Positions 1-7,613 of a stretch of DNA of 19,723 nt are shown here, piece after piece. The stretch comes from Treponema sp. (lineage in GTDB: Bacteria > Spirochaetota > Spirochaetia > Treponematales > Treponemataceae), in the NCBI GenBank assembly GCA_018384055.1, contig JAHAZL010000086.1, positions 1 to 19,723 on the forward strand. Reading direction: 5' to 3'. Made by a program: the position numbers and the translations under genes. A model generated the notes under the pieces. That model saw nothing but the letters and a program-made list of their open reading frames with translations, had not been told where the DNA came from and ran no database searches. Each line of letters begins with the position of its first letter. The first letter of the stretch is position 1.

Positions 1-9
1 ATGTGGCTG

Positions 10-1366
10 GTTGCAGGTTGACTTGAAAAATTATTCAGTTAAAATTTTTTGTCGCATTCTATTGTCATGTATGCTGTTGCAGGTTGACTTGAAAAATTAA
101 TCAGTTAAAATAGAAGAGTCAAAAACAAAAGATCTTTCGCCAGTTGCAGGTTGACTTGAAAAATTAATCAGTTAAAATTTAAATCAACTGTTACAATTAC
201 TTCATTTTGTTGCAGGTTGACTTGAAAAATTAATCAGTTAAAATAACTTTGTTGTTCATACAAATGTGAATGTTGTTGCAGGTTGACTTGAAAAATTAAT
301 CAGTTAAAATATAAGTTGTTCATCTGAAAAACGAGGAATAGTTGCAGGTTGACTTGAAAAATTAATCAGTTAAAATTCCCAATCGCAAAGAAGTATACGC
401 TTTACCGTTGCAGGTTGACTTGAAAAATTAATCAGTTAAAATGATATTTGACAAATACTACAGTCTGGCCGTGTTGCAGGTTGACTTGAAAAATTAATCA
501 GTTAAAATAGCAATAGAATTCAAGGCATTTTCAGCCAAGTTGCAGGTTGACTTGAAAAATTAATCAGTTAAAATTTGACAGGTTTCAGTGCATCGGAGAC
601 GGGAGTTGCAGGTTGACTTGAAAAATTAATCAGTTAAAATTCAACAACCGCCCAACGGTCAGAAATTTCAGTTGCAGGTTGACTTGAAAAATTAATCAGT
701 TAAAATGAAGAACGATGTAGAGCCAACTCCGGTTTCGTTGCAGGTTGACTTGAAAAATTAATCAGTTAAAATTATCGTCTAGTTAAAAACTCATCATAGA
801 CAGTTGCAGGTTGACTTGAAAAATTAATCAGTTAAAATATACACTGCTGCTCTTCATCAACTGTCGTAGTTGCAGGTTGACTTGAAAAATTAATCAGTTA
901 AAATCTTCCAAAAGATATTCAAGTTCATTGTAGTGTTGCAGGTTGACTTGAAAAATTAATCAGTTAAAATTCAAGCATACCTTTAAGCCTAAGTATTTCA
1001 GTTGCAGGTTGACTTGAAAAATTAATCAGTTAAAATCGGAGTTGATGTTATGTTTGATTCTGATAAGTTGCAGGTTGACTTGAAAAATTAATCAGTTAAA
1101 ATGAATCCATAAGAACATTATGACCGTTACCTGTTGCAGGTTGACTTGAAAAATTAATCAGTTAAAATATAATGATTTTTTAAGACTTGGTCTTTTACGT
1201 TGCAGGTTGACTTGAAAAATTAATCAGTTAAAATAAAAGCGCGTTAAAGAACAAAGTAAACTTAGTTGCAGGTTGACTTGAAAAATTAATCAGTTAAAAT
1301 GGTATAAAATCGAGTAAATTAATATTTCTTGTTGCAGGTTGACTTGAAAAATTAATCAGTTAAAAT
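10..1366 (+). CRISPR. Type II-C CRISPR array, 21 repeats / 20 spacers in window
   Basis: The 36-bp repeat begins GTTGCAGGTTGACTTG and ends ATCAGTTAAAAT. Copies start at 10, 76, 143, 209, 275 and then every 66 bp to 1331. Nineteen spacers are 30 nt; the second (112-142) is 31 nt. Twenty repeats are identical. The first (10-45) has one substitution (T for A at repeat base 25), as expected of the oldest, trailer end. The + strand is the crRNA sense, because the 5' part of the repeat pairs with the anti-repeat at 5981-6010 and the GTTG...AAAT ends match the orientation of Neisseria and Campylobacter II-C repeats. Bases 1-9 could be the tail of another spacer, so the array may continue upstream. 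No two spacers look alike beyond a 9-nt match (GTTGTTCAT) between spacers 4 and 5. Confidence 0.99.
1339..1366 (+). promoter_or_regulatory. Promoter inside the CRISPR repeat (last copy shown)
   Basis: Repeat bases 9-14 read TTGACT and bases 31-36 read TAAAAT, 16 bp apart, a good sigma-70 promoter ending exactly at the repeat boundary. It recurs in all 21 repeats; the variant base of repeat 1 lies between the two hexamers and leaves both intact. A start 6-8 nt after the -10 would fall inside each spacer and give crRNAs with roughly 23-25 nt of guide. Repeat-borne promoters are established in Neisseria meningitidis and Campylobacter jejuni. Activity here is inferred from sequence. Confidence 0.7.
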
Positions 1367-1425
1367 ATGTCCGGCATAATTCCATATATTTCATGGATTT
1401 ATCCTATGCCGGGCATATTTTTTTT
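1367..1425 (+). terminator. Terminator at the cas-proximal end of the array
   Basis: A 12-bp stem with one G-U pair is formed by 1367-1378 (ATGTCCGGCATA) and 1405-1416 (TATGCCGGGCAT). Its 26-nt loop contains a further 5-bp stem (TCCAT / ATGGA), and eight T follow at 1418-1425. It starts at the first base after the last repeat and would stop array transcription before the convergent cas2 end. On the - strand the stem is followed only by a short T-run, so it is probably weaker for cas transcripts. Confidence 0.8.
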
Positions 1426-1434
1426 AACCAAAAA

Positions 1435-1770
1435 TCAGAATAATTCTAGCTGTTCAGCCTGTTTTTTTTCTGTTTTTTGCTTTCCCTGATAGCTTATGAT
1501 GTTTTCATACTGACGATCTGTAATGGTTACAATATCTACTTTTCCTTCTTCCGGTAAATTCATCCTTATTTGACCGTAATATTTCTGGCAGGCATCTTTT
1601 CCAGAGAACAGCTTGGTATAAATCGAATACTGAACCATGGAAAATCCGTTATCCAAAAGAAAATTCCTGAATTTTGTAGCCTCTTTCTGCTGATATTTTT
1701 CCGCAGTCGGCAAGTCAAACAAAACAAGCATCCACATAAGCTCATACCTATTCAAGGATTGTAATTCCAT
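1435..1770 (-). CDS. cas2: CRISPR-associated protein Cas2 (type II-C)
   Basis: This is a small ferredoxin-fold protein that pairs with Cas1 as the spacer integration complex. The product is 111 residues, usual for the family. The N-terminal strand YELMWMLVLFDLPT carries the conserved Asp (in FDLP), followed by FRNFLLDNGFSMVQYSIY, typical of Cas2 in type II loci. I start it at the ATG at 1770-1768 because AAGGAG (1782-1777) lies 6 nt upstream. The ATG at 1776 abuts that site, and a longer TTG-initiated form from 1800 has no such support. The start lies 23 bp inside cas1, so the two are translationally linked. The Lys/Gln-rich tail ends just before the array terminator. Confidence 0.95.
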   Translation of the reverse strand: MELQSLNRYELMWMLVLFDLPTAEKYQQKEATKFRNFLLDNGFSMVQYSIYTKLFSGKDACQKYYGQIRMNLPEEGKVDIVTITDRQYENIISYQGKQKTEKKQAEQLELF

Positions 1771-2704
1771 ATTCATCTCCTTCCCACACGGGCAATTCAA
1801 TGACAGGTTTCTTATATTCCAAAGCTTTTACAAATGACATTGCGTAATAACGCATGCTTTTTACTACTGTTGAGACCCCCTCGACCGTCATTATTCTAGC
1901 ATTCAGCAGTTTCGCAAGTATTTTCTTTACGGCAGGTGTAACTTCCGATTCGCCATCCTGAACAAGCTTATAAACAACACAATCCACCATAGCCCTATAG
2001 ATTTCAAAAAGATCATCCACAAGACAAAACTGATTCAAGTTGTTTTCATGATGGATCCCAAGAGCAGGCAAAAGACCGCTTGAACAGACTGCCCTTGCCA
2101 TGGCGGCCCTCATTATTGCATATCCATAGTTCAAAAGACTATTTACCCCTTCTTCTTCTCTATCTCTGCAAAATTTTTCACCAAACAGAAATTTAAAGTA
2201 CATTTTGGCAGCATAGCCTTCCCTGTTGGAAGTATCTCCTGAATCAACAGACACTGATATTTTATCAATTACTTCTGATTCATCGTTTTTGCCACAAACG
2301 CGCAATGCTATAGCTTGGTTTTGGATTTTTCTTATGACAATTTGCTGCCAAACCCTTTTCTTGAACGGAAGACTTGCATTAATTTGACCTTTAAGGATTT
2401 TAGCAAAAAGATAATGAGAATATTCTGGTATTACCATACTCATTGGAATATAATTTTTTCCGCACAAGACGGTAACACAGCCTTTTTCTGCCAGCGCATT
2501 CAACACATTTTTTGTAATGGTGACGCTCTGAGCAGAAAGCAACATTACAGCAATGTCATCAAGAGGAACAGAACCGATTACAGTATCTTTTTCCTTGATT
2601 ACGGCGAAACCACGATTGAGAGAGACATATCTATTTTCTTGACTTATCTCCAGTACTCTGTTCAGCACAATTATATTATCGGCATGCCGAACAGAGTTTA
2701 TCAC
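1748..2704 (-). CDS. cas1: CRISPR-associated endonuclease Cas1 (type II-C)
   Basis: Cas1 is the integrase subunit that inserts new spacers. The 318-residue product has the family layout: an N-terminal beta domain (VSLNRGFAVIK, VPLDDIAVMLL) and a helical catalytic domain. Likely metal ligands are Glu162 in REGYAAKMYF, His218/His219 in LGIHHENNLNQF and Asp230/Asp231 in LVDDLFEIYR. The start is GTG at 2704, whose GTGA overlaps the TGA stop of cas9. No convincing Shine-Dalgarno precedes it, so translation is probably coupled to cas9. The 3' end overlaps cas2 by 23 bp. The short cas9-cas1-cas2 set without csn2 or cas4 is the II-C arrangement. Confidence 0.96.
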   Translation of the reverse strand: MINSVRHADNIIVLNRVLEISQENRYVSLNRGFAVIKEKDTVIGSVPLDDIAVMLLSAQSVTITKNVLNALAEKGCVTVLCGKNYIPMSMVIPEYSHYLFAKILKGQINASLPFKKRVWQQIVIRKIQNQAIALRVCGKNDESEVIDKISVSVDSGDTSNREGYAAKMYFKFLFGEKFCRDREEEGVNSLLNYGYAIMRAAMARAVCSSGLLPALGIHHENNLNQFCLVDDLFEIYRAMVDCVVYKLVQDGESEVTPAVKKILAKLLNARIMTVEGVSTVVKSMRYYAMSFVKALEYKKPVIELPVWEGDEYGITILE

Positions 2705-5700
2705 GGCTTATTTTTAAAAATTCGACCTATAGGATTCACTGTAACAAACCGTGCGTTTTTTATTCCGAACAGAATATTTACAGAAATCCAGTTCTGAGTC
2801 TTCTGCATTTTCCAGCAAGGTTCAGTCATGCCATCAGCAGTTGATATTAACCAATCAGCACAATTTGTAACAGAACAAATCGGGCGATAATCCAATTTAT
2901 TACTCGTCGCCGCATACCCTGCAATACGACACAAATAACTTTTCCCGTTTTCAGTAAATTCCAGGTAATCACCTTTATGTATCATACCCATATTTTTTGC
3001 CACAGGATGAGGTTTTCCATTTTCAATTACCGATTTCTTTACATTTCCGCGAGCATCCAATTCATCACGCCTTATATACTGAGCCTGATAAGTTGGTCCA
3101 GCCCCCTCTTTTTTCGGAGGAACTTGCCAAATAATCGCTGAAAAATAATCATCCGGAGCAAGATAACGAGGAACATCCCCCGCAATCACAATAGGAGTCT
3201 GCACCCTGTTTATACAGCGTAACTTTTTTATTCTCTTCTCTGTTGCATAATCAAGAACAGCTTTTTCAAAACTTACAGGAGCATTTTTTACATACTCAAG
3301 CAAATCCCTTTTTATTTTTTCATCAACGATACTTTCAAGGTCTTTTACAGATTTGAACGACTCTATGATTTCTCTCGTAACATAAACTTCTGAACCGTCT
3401 GAAGGTAATTTAATCTTTCCGAGCAATGTTTCTTTTGAAAGCTTTCCCTGAATTCCATGATCAGGCTTAAAGCTTGGAACAATTCTTTTTACTTTATCAA
3501 CGAGTTCTGTTCTCAAAACAGGCATCTGAGGTACTTCTATTCCGTTTTTTTGACGGATTGAATTCAAATGAGATATTTCGCTTACCATACTGCGGTCAAC
3601 AAGAGCAATAACACTTGCATCCAACGCATGATGACGATGATCATACCTGTTCTTTCTGTATGTACCAACTTGTTCTGGTTTCAAGTTAAAATGGGCTGCT
3701 TCTTTATCACCAATCTTTCTCTTCAGAATCGAATCTATATCCCATTTATCACGAAGAAGTTTTGTCATTCCTCCGTTTACTGACCAAACATCATCACATA
3801 TAGACTTCAGGTATTTCAATGCAGACTTTGAAAGATATGCATTATCAGTTAGCTGCCTTGCAATGAACTTACTGTCTTCTTCAAAATTCTCCATGGCATT
3901 TACAGCAAATCTCGAACGCTTTACGGGGTTTCTCAGACAATTTGCACGAGCAAGAATTTCTGCCCAGTTAAATCCTTTGGGATTTGAAGAAAAAGCCTCA
4001 AAAGGAGACCTTTCCTTTTTAAAAGCATTGCAGGAACTGTGGGCTATAGTAAGATTTGACTCTGAATCCAACAAGGTTCTGCTAAAAGGAAGAATATGTT
4101 CTATTTCAATATTCTTTGTAAAAAGCTCAGCCCCGGAAATATTTTTTCCACAGTAGATGCATTTGCGGCTGAGCGTTTCAACACCCAATTCTTCCCATAA
4201 TCTGAACTTGAGTCTATCTATTCTTGAAGGATGTTCAATTTTATAGGCATCAGACAAATTCTTATTTATTACTTCATTTCTCTTTGCATTCTGAGATTGT
4301 TCCCTAAGAATTCTGTCCTTTGCTTCCCTACTGTTTTTTAGATCCCTTGAAAGTTCTACTACAATCTGCTTAGGCTTGCCATACTCCTTGATAATGCAGT
4401 TTACTACTGTTCTAGTTTGATTCAGTGCAACATGTACTGTTGGATTACTTATCTTTCCATATTTTAATTCAGGCTTTTCTTCCGGAGCATCAGCCTTGAT
4501 TCCTATCGTTGAGCCAACAAGAACTTTTCCGTAATAAGGCAGCGTATCATATTTTTCAACAGTTTGATCTGCATATTTGTAGCCAAGCATTTGGACTGCA
4601 GCTGAAAATACAGGACGAGTTACCTTATCCTCCATTTTCTTTACAATAGCTTGAGTAACTTCCTTGCAAAGCATTGTTGTTCCACTTACAAGAACAATAT
4701 TAGTTATGCAGGACTTCTGTTCATCGGTTAGAGCATACTTTGAAAGCATTTCCAAAACTTCGCTGTCTTCTTCAGCAACAATTAGTTTTTCAACTATTTC
4801 ATCTTGTTCCTCAAGTGACAGTTCATCCCATAATTTTCCAAAGCATTTTTCATTCCTGAGTTTTACAGAAGTGGGACAGCCATTCAATCCTGTTCTGCTT
4901 TTATCTTCAAGATTAAAAGTACAATCAGGGGTTAATTCCAACTTCTTCTTCATCGCATCGAATTTTACTGTAGCCTGATTGTAGAGGATAGAAATAAGTT
5001 TATCTTCTTGTTCCTCTGTTAAAGGCAACACTTTCCCTTCACCAGTCTGATAATTCAGGTTTCTAATTTCCTGAAGTACACGGATTTTTTCACTTGAAGG
5101 GAATGCCTTATACGAGCGTTCATTCTCAGGCATATACTGGCACCTGCCTCTCTCCTGTGGTTTTAGAGGTCTTTGGTTGAAAATGGATTCATAAATTGAG
5201 TTCCAATCTATATTCTTAAAATATTTTTCCTGTTTCTGTTTAATGAGATTGAATTCTTCGACATACAATTGTCTTAAAGGATAGTAATTTGTTCTGCCAG
5301 GTACAAATCGTATTCCTTCATTTTCATCTTTGTTATTCCACAAAAATTCCCCGATGGTTCTGCAACCAGAAGCAAGCATTGCCTTCAAAAGTTCGTTACA
5401 CATTTGAGACTGAGATAGATTTCCACCCTTTGTTTCTTTTTCAGAAACATCTTCTCTTGTACCATCTTTTCTATTGCTTTTGAATCCACGCCTTACAGAC
5501 AAATTAAAAAGGACTCTCCCCAATTCAAAAGGCTCTAGTTTAGAATCCAATGCTTTTATTCTCAGTTCATAAGGGTTAAGTTTCTTAAGAGCAAGACATT
5601 CTTCCTTTGAATTAGGAAAGAGCCCTTCCTTTTGCAAAATCCTGAATGTCTGTTTTCTCCTAAGTTTTCTTCTATAATTTTGTCTTCTTATTCCACGAGC

Positions 5701-5880
5701 AATACGTCTTTCAACAGCAAGAGGTTCTTTTGTCTTAGGATTTCTACCATCAGAGAAGATTCTTACACCCATATCAATTAACGAATTCGGTTTTTTATCT
5801 TTATCAATACTATAAACTGCCCAGCCAATAGAATTAGTTCCAAGGTCAAGCCCAAGCCGATAATCAATATTTTTAGCCAT
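2701..5880 (-). CDS. cas9: Cas9 RNA-guided endonuclease (type II-C, 1059 aa)
   Basis: This is the effector nuclease that cuts DNA matched by crRNA:tracrRNA. Its 1059 residues fit compact II-C enzymes. Seen in order: RuvC-I (RLGLDLGTNSIGWAV, Asp12); an Arg-rich bridge helix (about 53-80, ERRIARGIRRQNYRRKLRRK); a helical lobe; RuvC-II (IVVELSRD, Glu509); HNH (EIEHILPFSR, Glu594-His595, and Asn618 in SSCNAFKK) preceded by a Cys574-x2-Cys577 pair; RuvC-III (HRHHALDASVIAL, His751, Asp754); then a C-terminal wedge/PAM-interacting region. All catalytic residues are present. I chose ATG at 5880: AGAGG (5890-5886) lies 5 nt upstream, whereas the in-frame GTG at 5886 overlaps that site. A promoter (TTGCCA, 17 bp, TATACT) precedes it. 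PAM preference cannot be read from sequence. Confidence 0.98.
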   Translation of the reverse strand: MAKNIDYRLGLDLGTNSIGWAVYSIDKDKKPNSLIDMGVRIFSDGRNPKTKEPLAVERRIARGIRRQNYRRKLRRKQTFRILQKEGLFPNSKEECLALKKLNPYELRIKALDSKLEPFELGRVLFNLSVRRGFKSNRKDGTREDVSEKETKGGNLSQSQMCNELLKAMLASGCRTIGEFLWNNKDENEGIRFVPGRTNYYPLRQLYVEEFNLIKQKQEKYFKNIDWNSIYESIFNQRPLKPQERGRCQYMPENERSYKAFPSSEKIRVLQEIRNLNYQTGEGKVLPLTEEQEDKLISILYNQATVKFDAMKKKLELTPDCTFNLEDKSRTGLNGCPTSVKLRNEKCFGKLWDELSLEEQDEIVEKLIVAEEDSEVLEMLSKYALTDEQKSCITNIVLVSGTTMLCKEVTQAIVKKMEDKVTRPVFSAAVQMLGYKYADQTVEKYDTLPYYGKVLVGSTIGIKADAPEEKPELKYGKISNPTVHVALNQTRTVVNCIIKEYGKPKQIVVELSRDLKNSREAKDRILREQSQNAKRNEVINKNLSDAYKIEHPSRIDRLKFRLWEELGVETLSRKCIYCGKNISGAELFTKNIEIEHILPFSRTLLDSESNLTIAHSSCNAFKKERSPFEAFSSNPKGFNWAEILARANCLRNPVKRSRFAVNAMENFEEDSKFIARQLTDNAYLSKSALKYLKSICDDVWSVNGGMTKLLRDKWDIDSILKRKIGDKEAAHFNLKPEQVGTYRKNRYDHRHHALDASVIALVDRSMVSEISHLNSIRQKNGIEVPQMPVLRTELVDKVKRIVPSFKPDHGIQGKLSKETLLGKIKLPSDGSEVYVTREIIESFKSVKDLESIVDEKIKRDLLEYVKNAPVSFEKAVLDYATEKRIKKLRCINRVQTPIVIAGDVPRYLAPDDYFSAIIWQVPPKKEGAGPTYQAQYIRRDELDARGNVKKSVIENGKPHPVAKNMGMIHKGDYLEFTENGKSYLCRIAGYAATSNKLDYRPICSVTNCADWLISTADGMTEPCWKMQKTQNWISVNILFGIKNARFVTVNPIGRIFKNKP

Positions 5881-5899
5881 GTGCACCTCTATATTTTAA

Positions 5900-5928
5900 A
5901 GTATAAGAGCAAAATGATTATTTGGCAA
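5900..5928 (-). promoter_or_regulatory. Promoter of the cas9-cas1-cas2 operon
   Basis: On the - strand TTGCCA (5928-5923) and TATACT (5905-5900) are 17 bp apart, close to the sigma-70 consensus. The predicted start near 5893 leaves a leader of about a dozen bases that carries the AGAGG ribosome binding site of cas9. Confidence 0.65.
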
Positions 5929-5945
5929 AGAAATCTGCATAAAAT

Positions 5946-5974
5946 TTGACAATTTATGATTTCTCAACTATATT
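5946..5974 (+). promoter_or_regulatory. tracrRNA promoter
   Basis: TTGACA (5946-5951), 17 bp, TATATT (5969-5974). The -35 is perfect and the spacing ideal. The predicted start at about 5981 coincides with the first base of the anti-repeat. It is divergent from the cas9 promoter, with 17 bp between the two -35 elements. Confidence 0.8.
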
Positions 5975-5980
5975 TAGAAT

Positions 5981-6106
5981 ACTGGTTAATTTTTCTAGTC
6001 AACCTGCTAACAAGAGGTCTTATGACCTCGCAAAATGCTTTTACATTTTTTACGAAAATGTAAATACTAATTAGATGAAAAAAGGAAGCTACGGCTTCCT
6101 TTTTGC
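5981..6106 (+). ncRNA. tracrRNA of the type II-C system
   Basis: The RNA pairs with crRNA repeats and loads them into Cas9. The anti-repeat covers about 5981-6011: its reverse complement matches repeat bases 1-30 except for one bulged A, one U-U mismatch (repeat base 15) and one G-U wobble (repeat base 26). Downstream lie hairpin 1 (GAGGTC 6014-6019 / GACCTC 6024-6029, loop TTAT), hairpin 2 (10 bp, 6040-6049 / 6055-6064, loop TTACG) and a terminator hairpin (6079-6089 / 6094-6104, loop TACG) running into T-rich sequence. The expected length is about 125 nt. The promoter directly upstream and the position next to cas9 support the call. Exact ends are inferred. Confidence 0.92.
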
Positions 6107-6110
6107 TTTT
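6079..6110 (+). terminator. tracrRNA terminator
   Basis: An 11-bp stem (6079-6089 with 6094-6104; core AAGGAAGC / GCTTCCTT) has a TACG tetraloop. The 3' arm ends in five T and is followed by GCTTTT. Confidence 0.85.
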
Positions 6111-6174
6111 AAAAATCCCTTGTAAATTCCTGTACTTCCCCAATACCCTTGGACTGCATATTTATGCACTTTTA

Positions 6175-6203
6175 TTTACAATTCTGCATAAATTCATTAT
6201 TCT
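6175..6203 (+). promoter_or_regulatory. Probable promoter of the aminotransferase gene
   Basis: TTTACA (6175-6180), 17 bp, TATTCT (6198-6203). The predicted start falls at about 6210, only 3 nt before the ATG, which would give an essentially leaderless mRNA. Confidence 0.5.
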
Positions 6204-6212
6204 ATTGCCATT

Positions 6213-7511
6213 ATGATTAATCCATTGGCTCAAGAACTAAACGACGCACTCAAAGGAACTACAGCCGGAGAGTTGCTTTCTGATGTAGGTGTTAGACTTT
6301 ACTTCCCTAAGGGAATCATTGCCCAGAGCGGTGAAGCCAAAAAACTCGGTCATACAGCAAACGGAACTATTGGAACAACAGTAGTAGACGGTAAACCACT
6401 TGTACTCCCTTCAATTAGAAAGTACATCAGCGGCGAACTCACTTCAGGTGAACTCGTAGGATATGCACCTACAGCTGGTAATCCAGATCTCCGCGCAGTA
6501 TGGAAAGAAGAATTAATCAGAAAAAATCCTTCACTCAAGGACAAGTCATTTTCACTTCCAGTTGTAGTTCCAGGACTTACAGCCGGAATCTCATATCTTG
6601 CAGACCTCTTCCTTGATGAAGAGCACGCACTCGTTGCAGCAGATCCTTCATGGGACAATTATGTTCTCATTGCAAATGCAAGACGCAACGCAGACTTCGT
6701 TCAGTTCAAGGTTTTCAAGGACGGAAAATTCAACATCGAAGGCCTCAAGGAAACCCTCAACGAACAGGCAAAGACAGGCAGCGTCCGCGTTATACTCAAC
6801 TTCCCTCAGAACCCTTCAGGATATTCTCCAACAAAGGACGAAGCAAAGCAGCTGGTTGCCATGTGCAAAGAACTTGCAGAAAAGGGAACAAAGGTAATGG
6901 TATGGTGCGATGATGCTTACTTTGGTCTCAACTACGAAGATGACATTGAACCACAGTCACTCTTTGCACACCTCTGCGACCTTCACGAAAATGTTCTCGC
7001 TGCAAAAATCGACGGACCAACAAAGGAAGACTTTGCATGGGGATTCCGCACAGGATTCATTACATTCGGTTGCAAGGGAATGACAGAAGCTCAGTACGAT
7101 GCCCTCGTAAAGAAGCTTATGGCTGCAATCCGTTCTTCAGTTTCATGTGCTTCAACACCAAGCCAGTCATTCATCCTAAAGGGATACAAGGCAGGCAACA
7201 TCGAAGCCGAAAAGAAGGAATTCCGCAAGATTCTTGAACGCCGCTATGCAATCGTCCGCAAGTTTGTTAACGAACACAAGAGCGACTACATTGAACCACT
7301 TCCGTTCAACTCAGGTTACTTCATGTCATTCGATACAAAAAACATCAATGCAGAGGAACTCCGCGTAAAACTTCTTCATGAACACGGAATCGGAACAATC
7401 CAGATCGATCCACAGACACTCCGCGTTGCTTTCTCTAGCCTTGACGAAGAAAACATCGAAGTTGTTTACAACGCAATCTACAAGGTTGCAGAAGAAATGG
7501 GAAAGAACTAA
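6213..7511 (+). CDS. PLP-dependent aminotransferase, class I/II fold
   Basis: This is a cytoplasmic fold-type I aminotransferase of 432 residues; substrate unknown. Expected signatures are in order: an N-terminal glycine-rich segment ending in GYAPTAGNPDLR (84-94), where these enzymes bind substrate; NFPQNPSGY (196-204), the N-x3-N-P-[TS]-G motif; WCDDAYFGLNY (231-241) with the Asp and Tyr that contact the PLP ring; GPTKEDFAWGFRTGF with the probable Schiff-base Lys271 and phosphate-binding Arg279; and LRVAFSS with the probable carboxylate-binding Arg404. Codon use is strongly biased (AAC, ATC, CGC, AAG), unlike the cas genes, suggesting high expression. The gene stands alone between the tracrRNA terminator and its own terminator. 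No Shine-Dalgarno precedes the ATG. An aspartate or aromatic aminotransferase role is possible but unproven. Confidence 0.9.
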   Translation: MINPLAQELNDALKGTTAGELLSDVGVRLYFPKGIIAQSGEAKKLGHTANGTIGTTVVDGKPLVLPSIRKYISGELTSGELVGYAPTAGNPDLRAVWKEELIRKNPSLKDKSFSLPVVVPGLTAGISYLADLFLDEEHALVAADPSWDNYVLIANARRNADFVQFKVFKDGKFNIEGLKETLNEQAKTGSVRVILNFPQNPSGYSPTKDEAKQLVAMCKELAEKGTKVMVWCDDAYFGLNYEDDIEPQSLFAHLCDLHENVLAAKIDGPTKEDFAWGFRTGFITFGCKGMTEAQYDALVKKLMAAIRSSVSCASTPSQSFILKGYKAGNIEAEKKEFRKILERRYAIVRKFVNEHKSDYIEPLPFNSGYFMSFDTKNINAEELRVKLLHEHGIGTIQIDPQTLRVAFSSLDEENIEVVYNAIYKVAEEMGKN

Positions 7512-7536
7512 TTCAGTTTAATTCATAATGGAAACT

Positions 7537-7568
7537 GGCTGTCCACAATTTGCGGACAGCCTTTTTTT
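7537..7568 (+). terminator. Rho-independent terminator of the aminotransferase gene
   Basis: A perfect 8-bp GC-rich stem, GGCTGTCC (7537-7544) and GGACAGCC (7554-7561), has a 9-nt loop and is followed by seven T. Confidence 0.95.
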
Positions 7569-7598
7569 ATATTCTCCGTTCCTTATTTCAAAAAATTC

Positions 7599-7607
7599 TG
7601 CTAGAAT
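7599..7607 (+). promoter_or_regulatory. Extended -10 promoter of the 7614 lipoprotein gene
   Basis: TGCTAGAAT is an extended -10 (TGn plus TAGAAT 7602-7607). It ends 6 nt before the ATG, with no good -35 and no Shine-Dalgarno. The predicted start is at or next to the ATG. Confidence 0.5.
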
Positions 7608-7613
7608 GTTTTT

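Noticed and set aside
245..340. Spacers 4 and 5 sharing GTTGTTCAT as evidence of a common target
   Set aside because: A 9-nt match at different offsets is plausible by chance in AT-rich spacers.
1..1366. Self-targeting spacers
   Set aside because: By eye I found no spacer matching the rest of this window; the whole genome could not be searched.
1771..1800. Longer Cas2 starting at TTG 1800 or ATG 1776
   Set aside because: AAGGAG at 1782-1777 fits ATG 1770 only, and the extra residues do not belong to the Cas2 fold.
2315..5483. Several + strand open frames inside cas1 and cas9 (for example 2315-2797, 3863-4156)
   Set aside because: They lie antisense to clearly conserved Cas1/Cas9 coding sequence and show no domain, ribosome site or promoter.
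5881..5886. GTG start of cas9 two codons upstream of ATG 5880
   Set aside because: It overlaps the AGAGG ribosome binding site; ATG 5880 has correct spacing.
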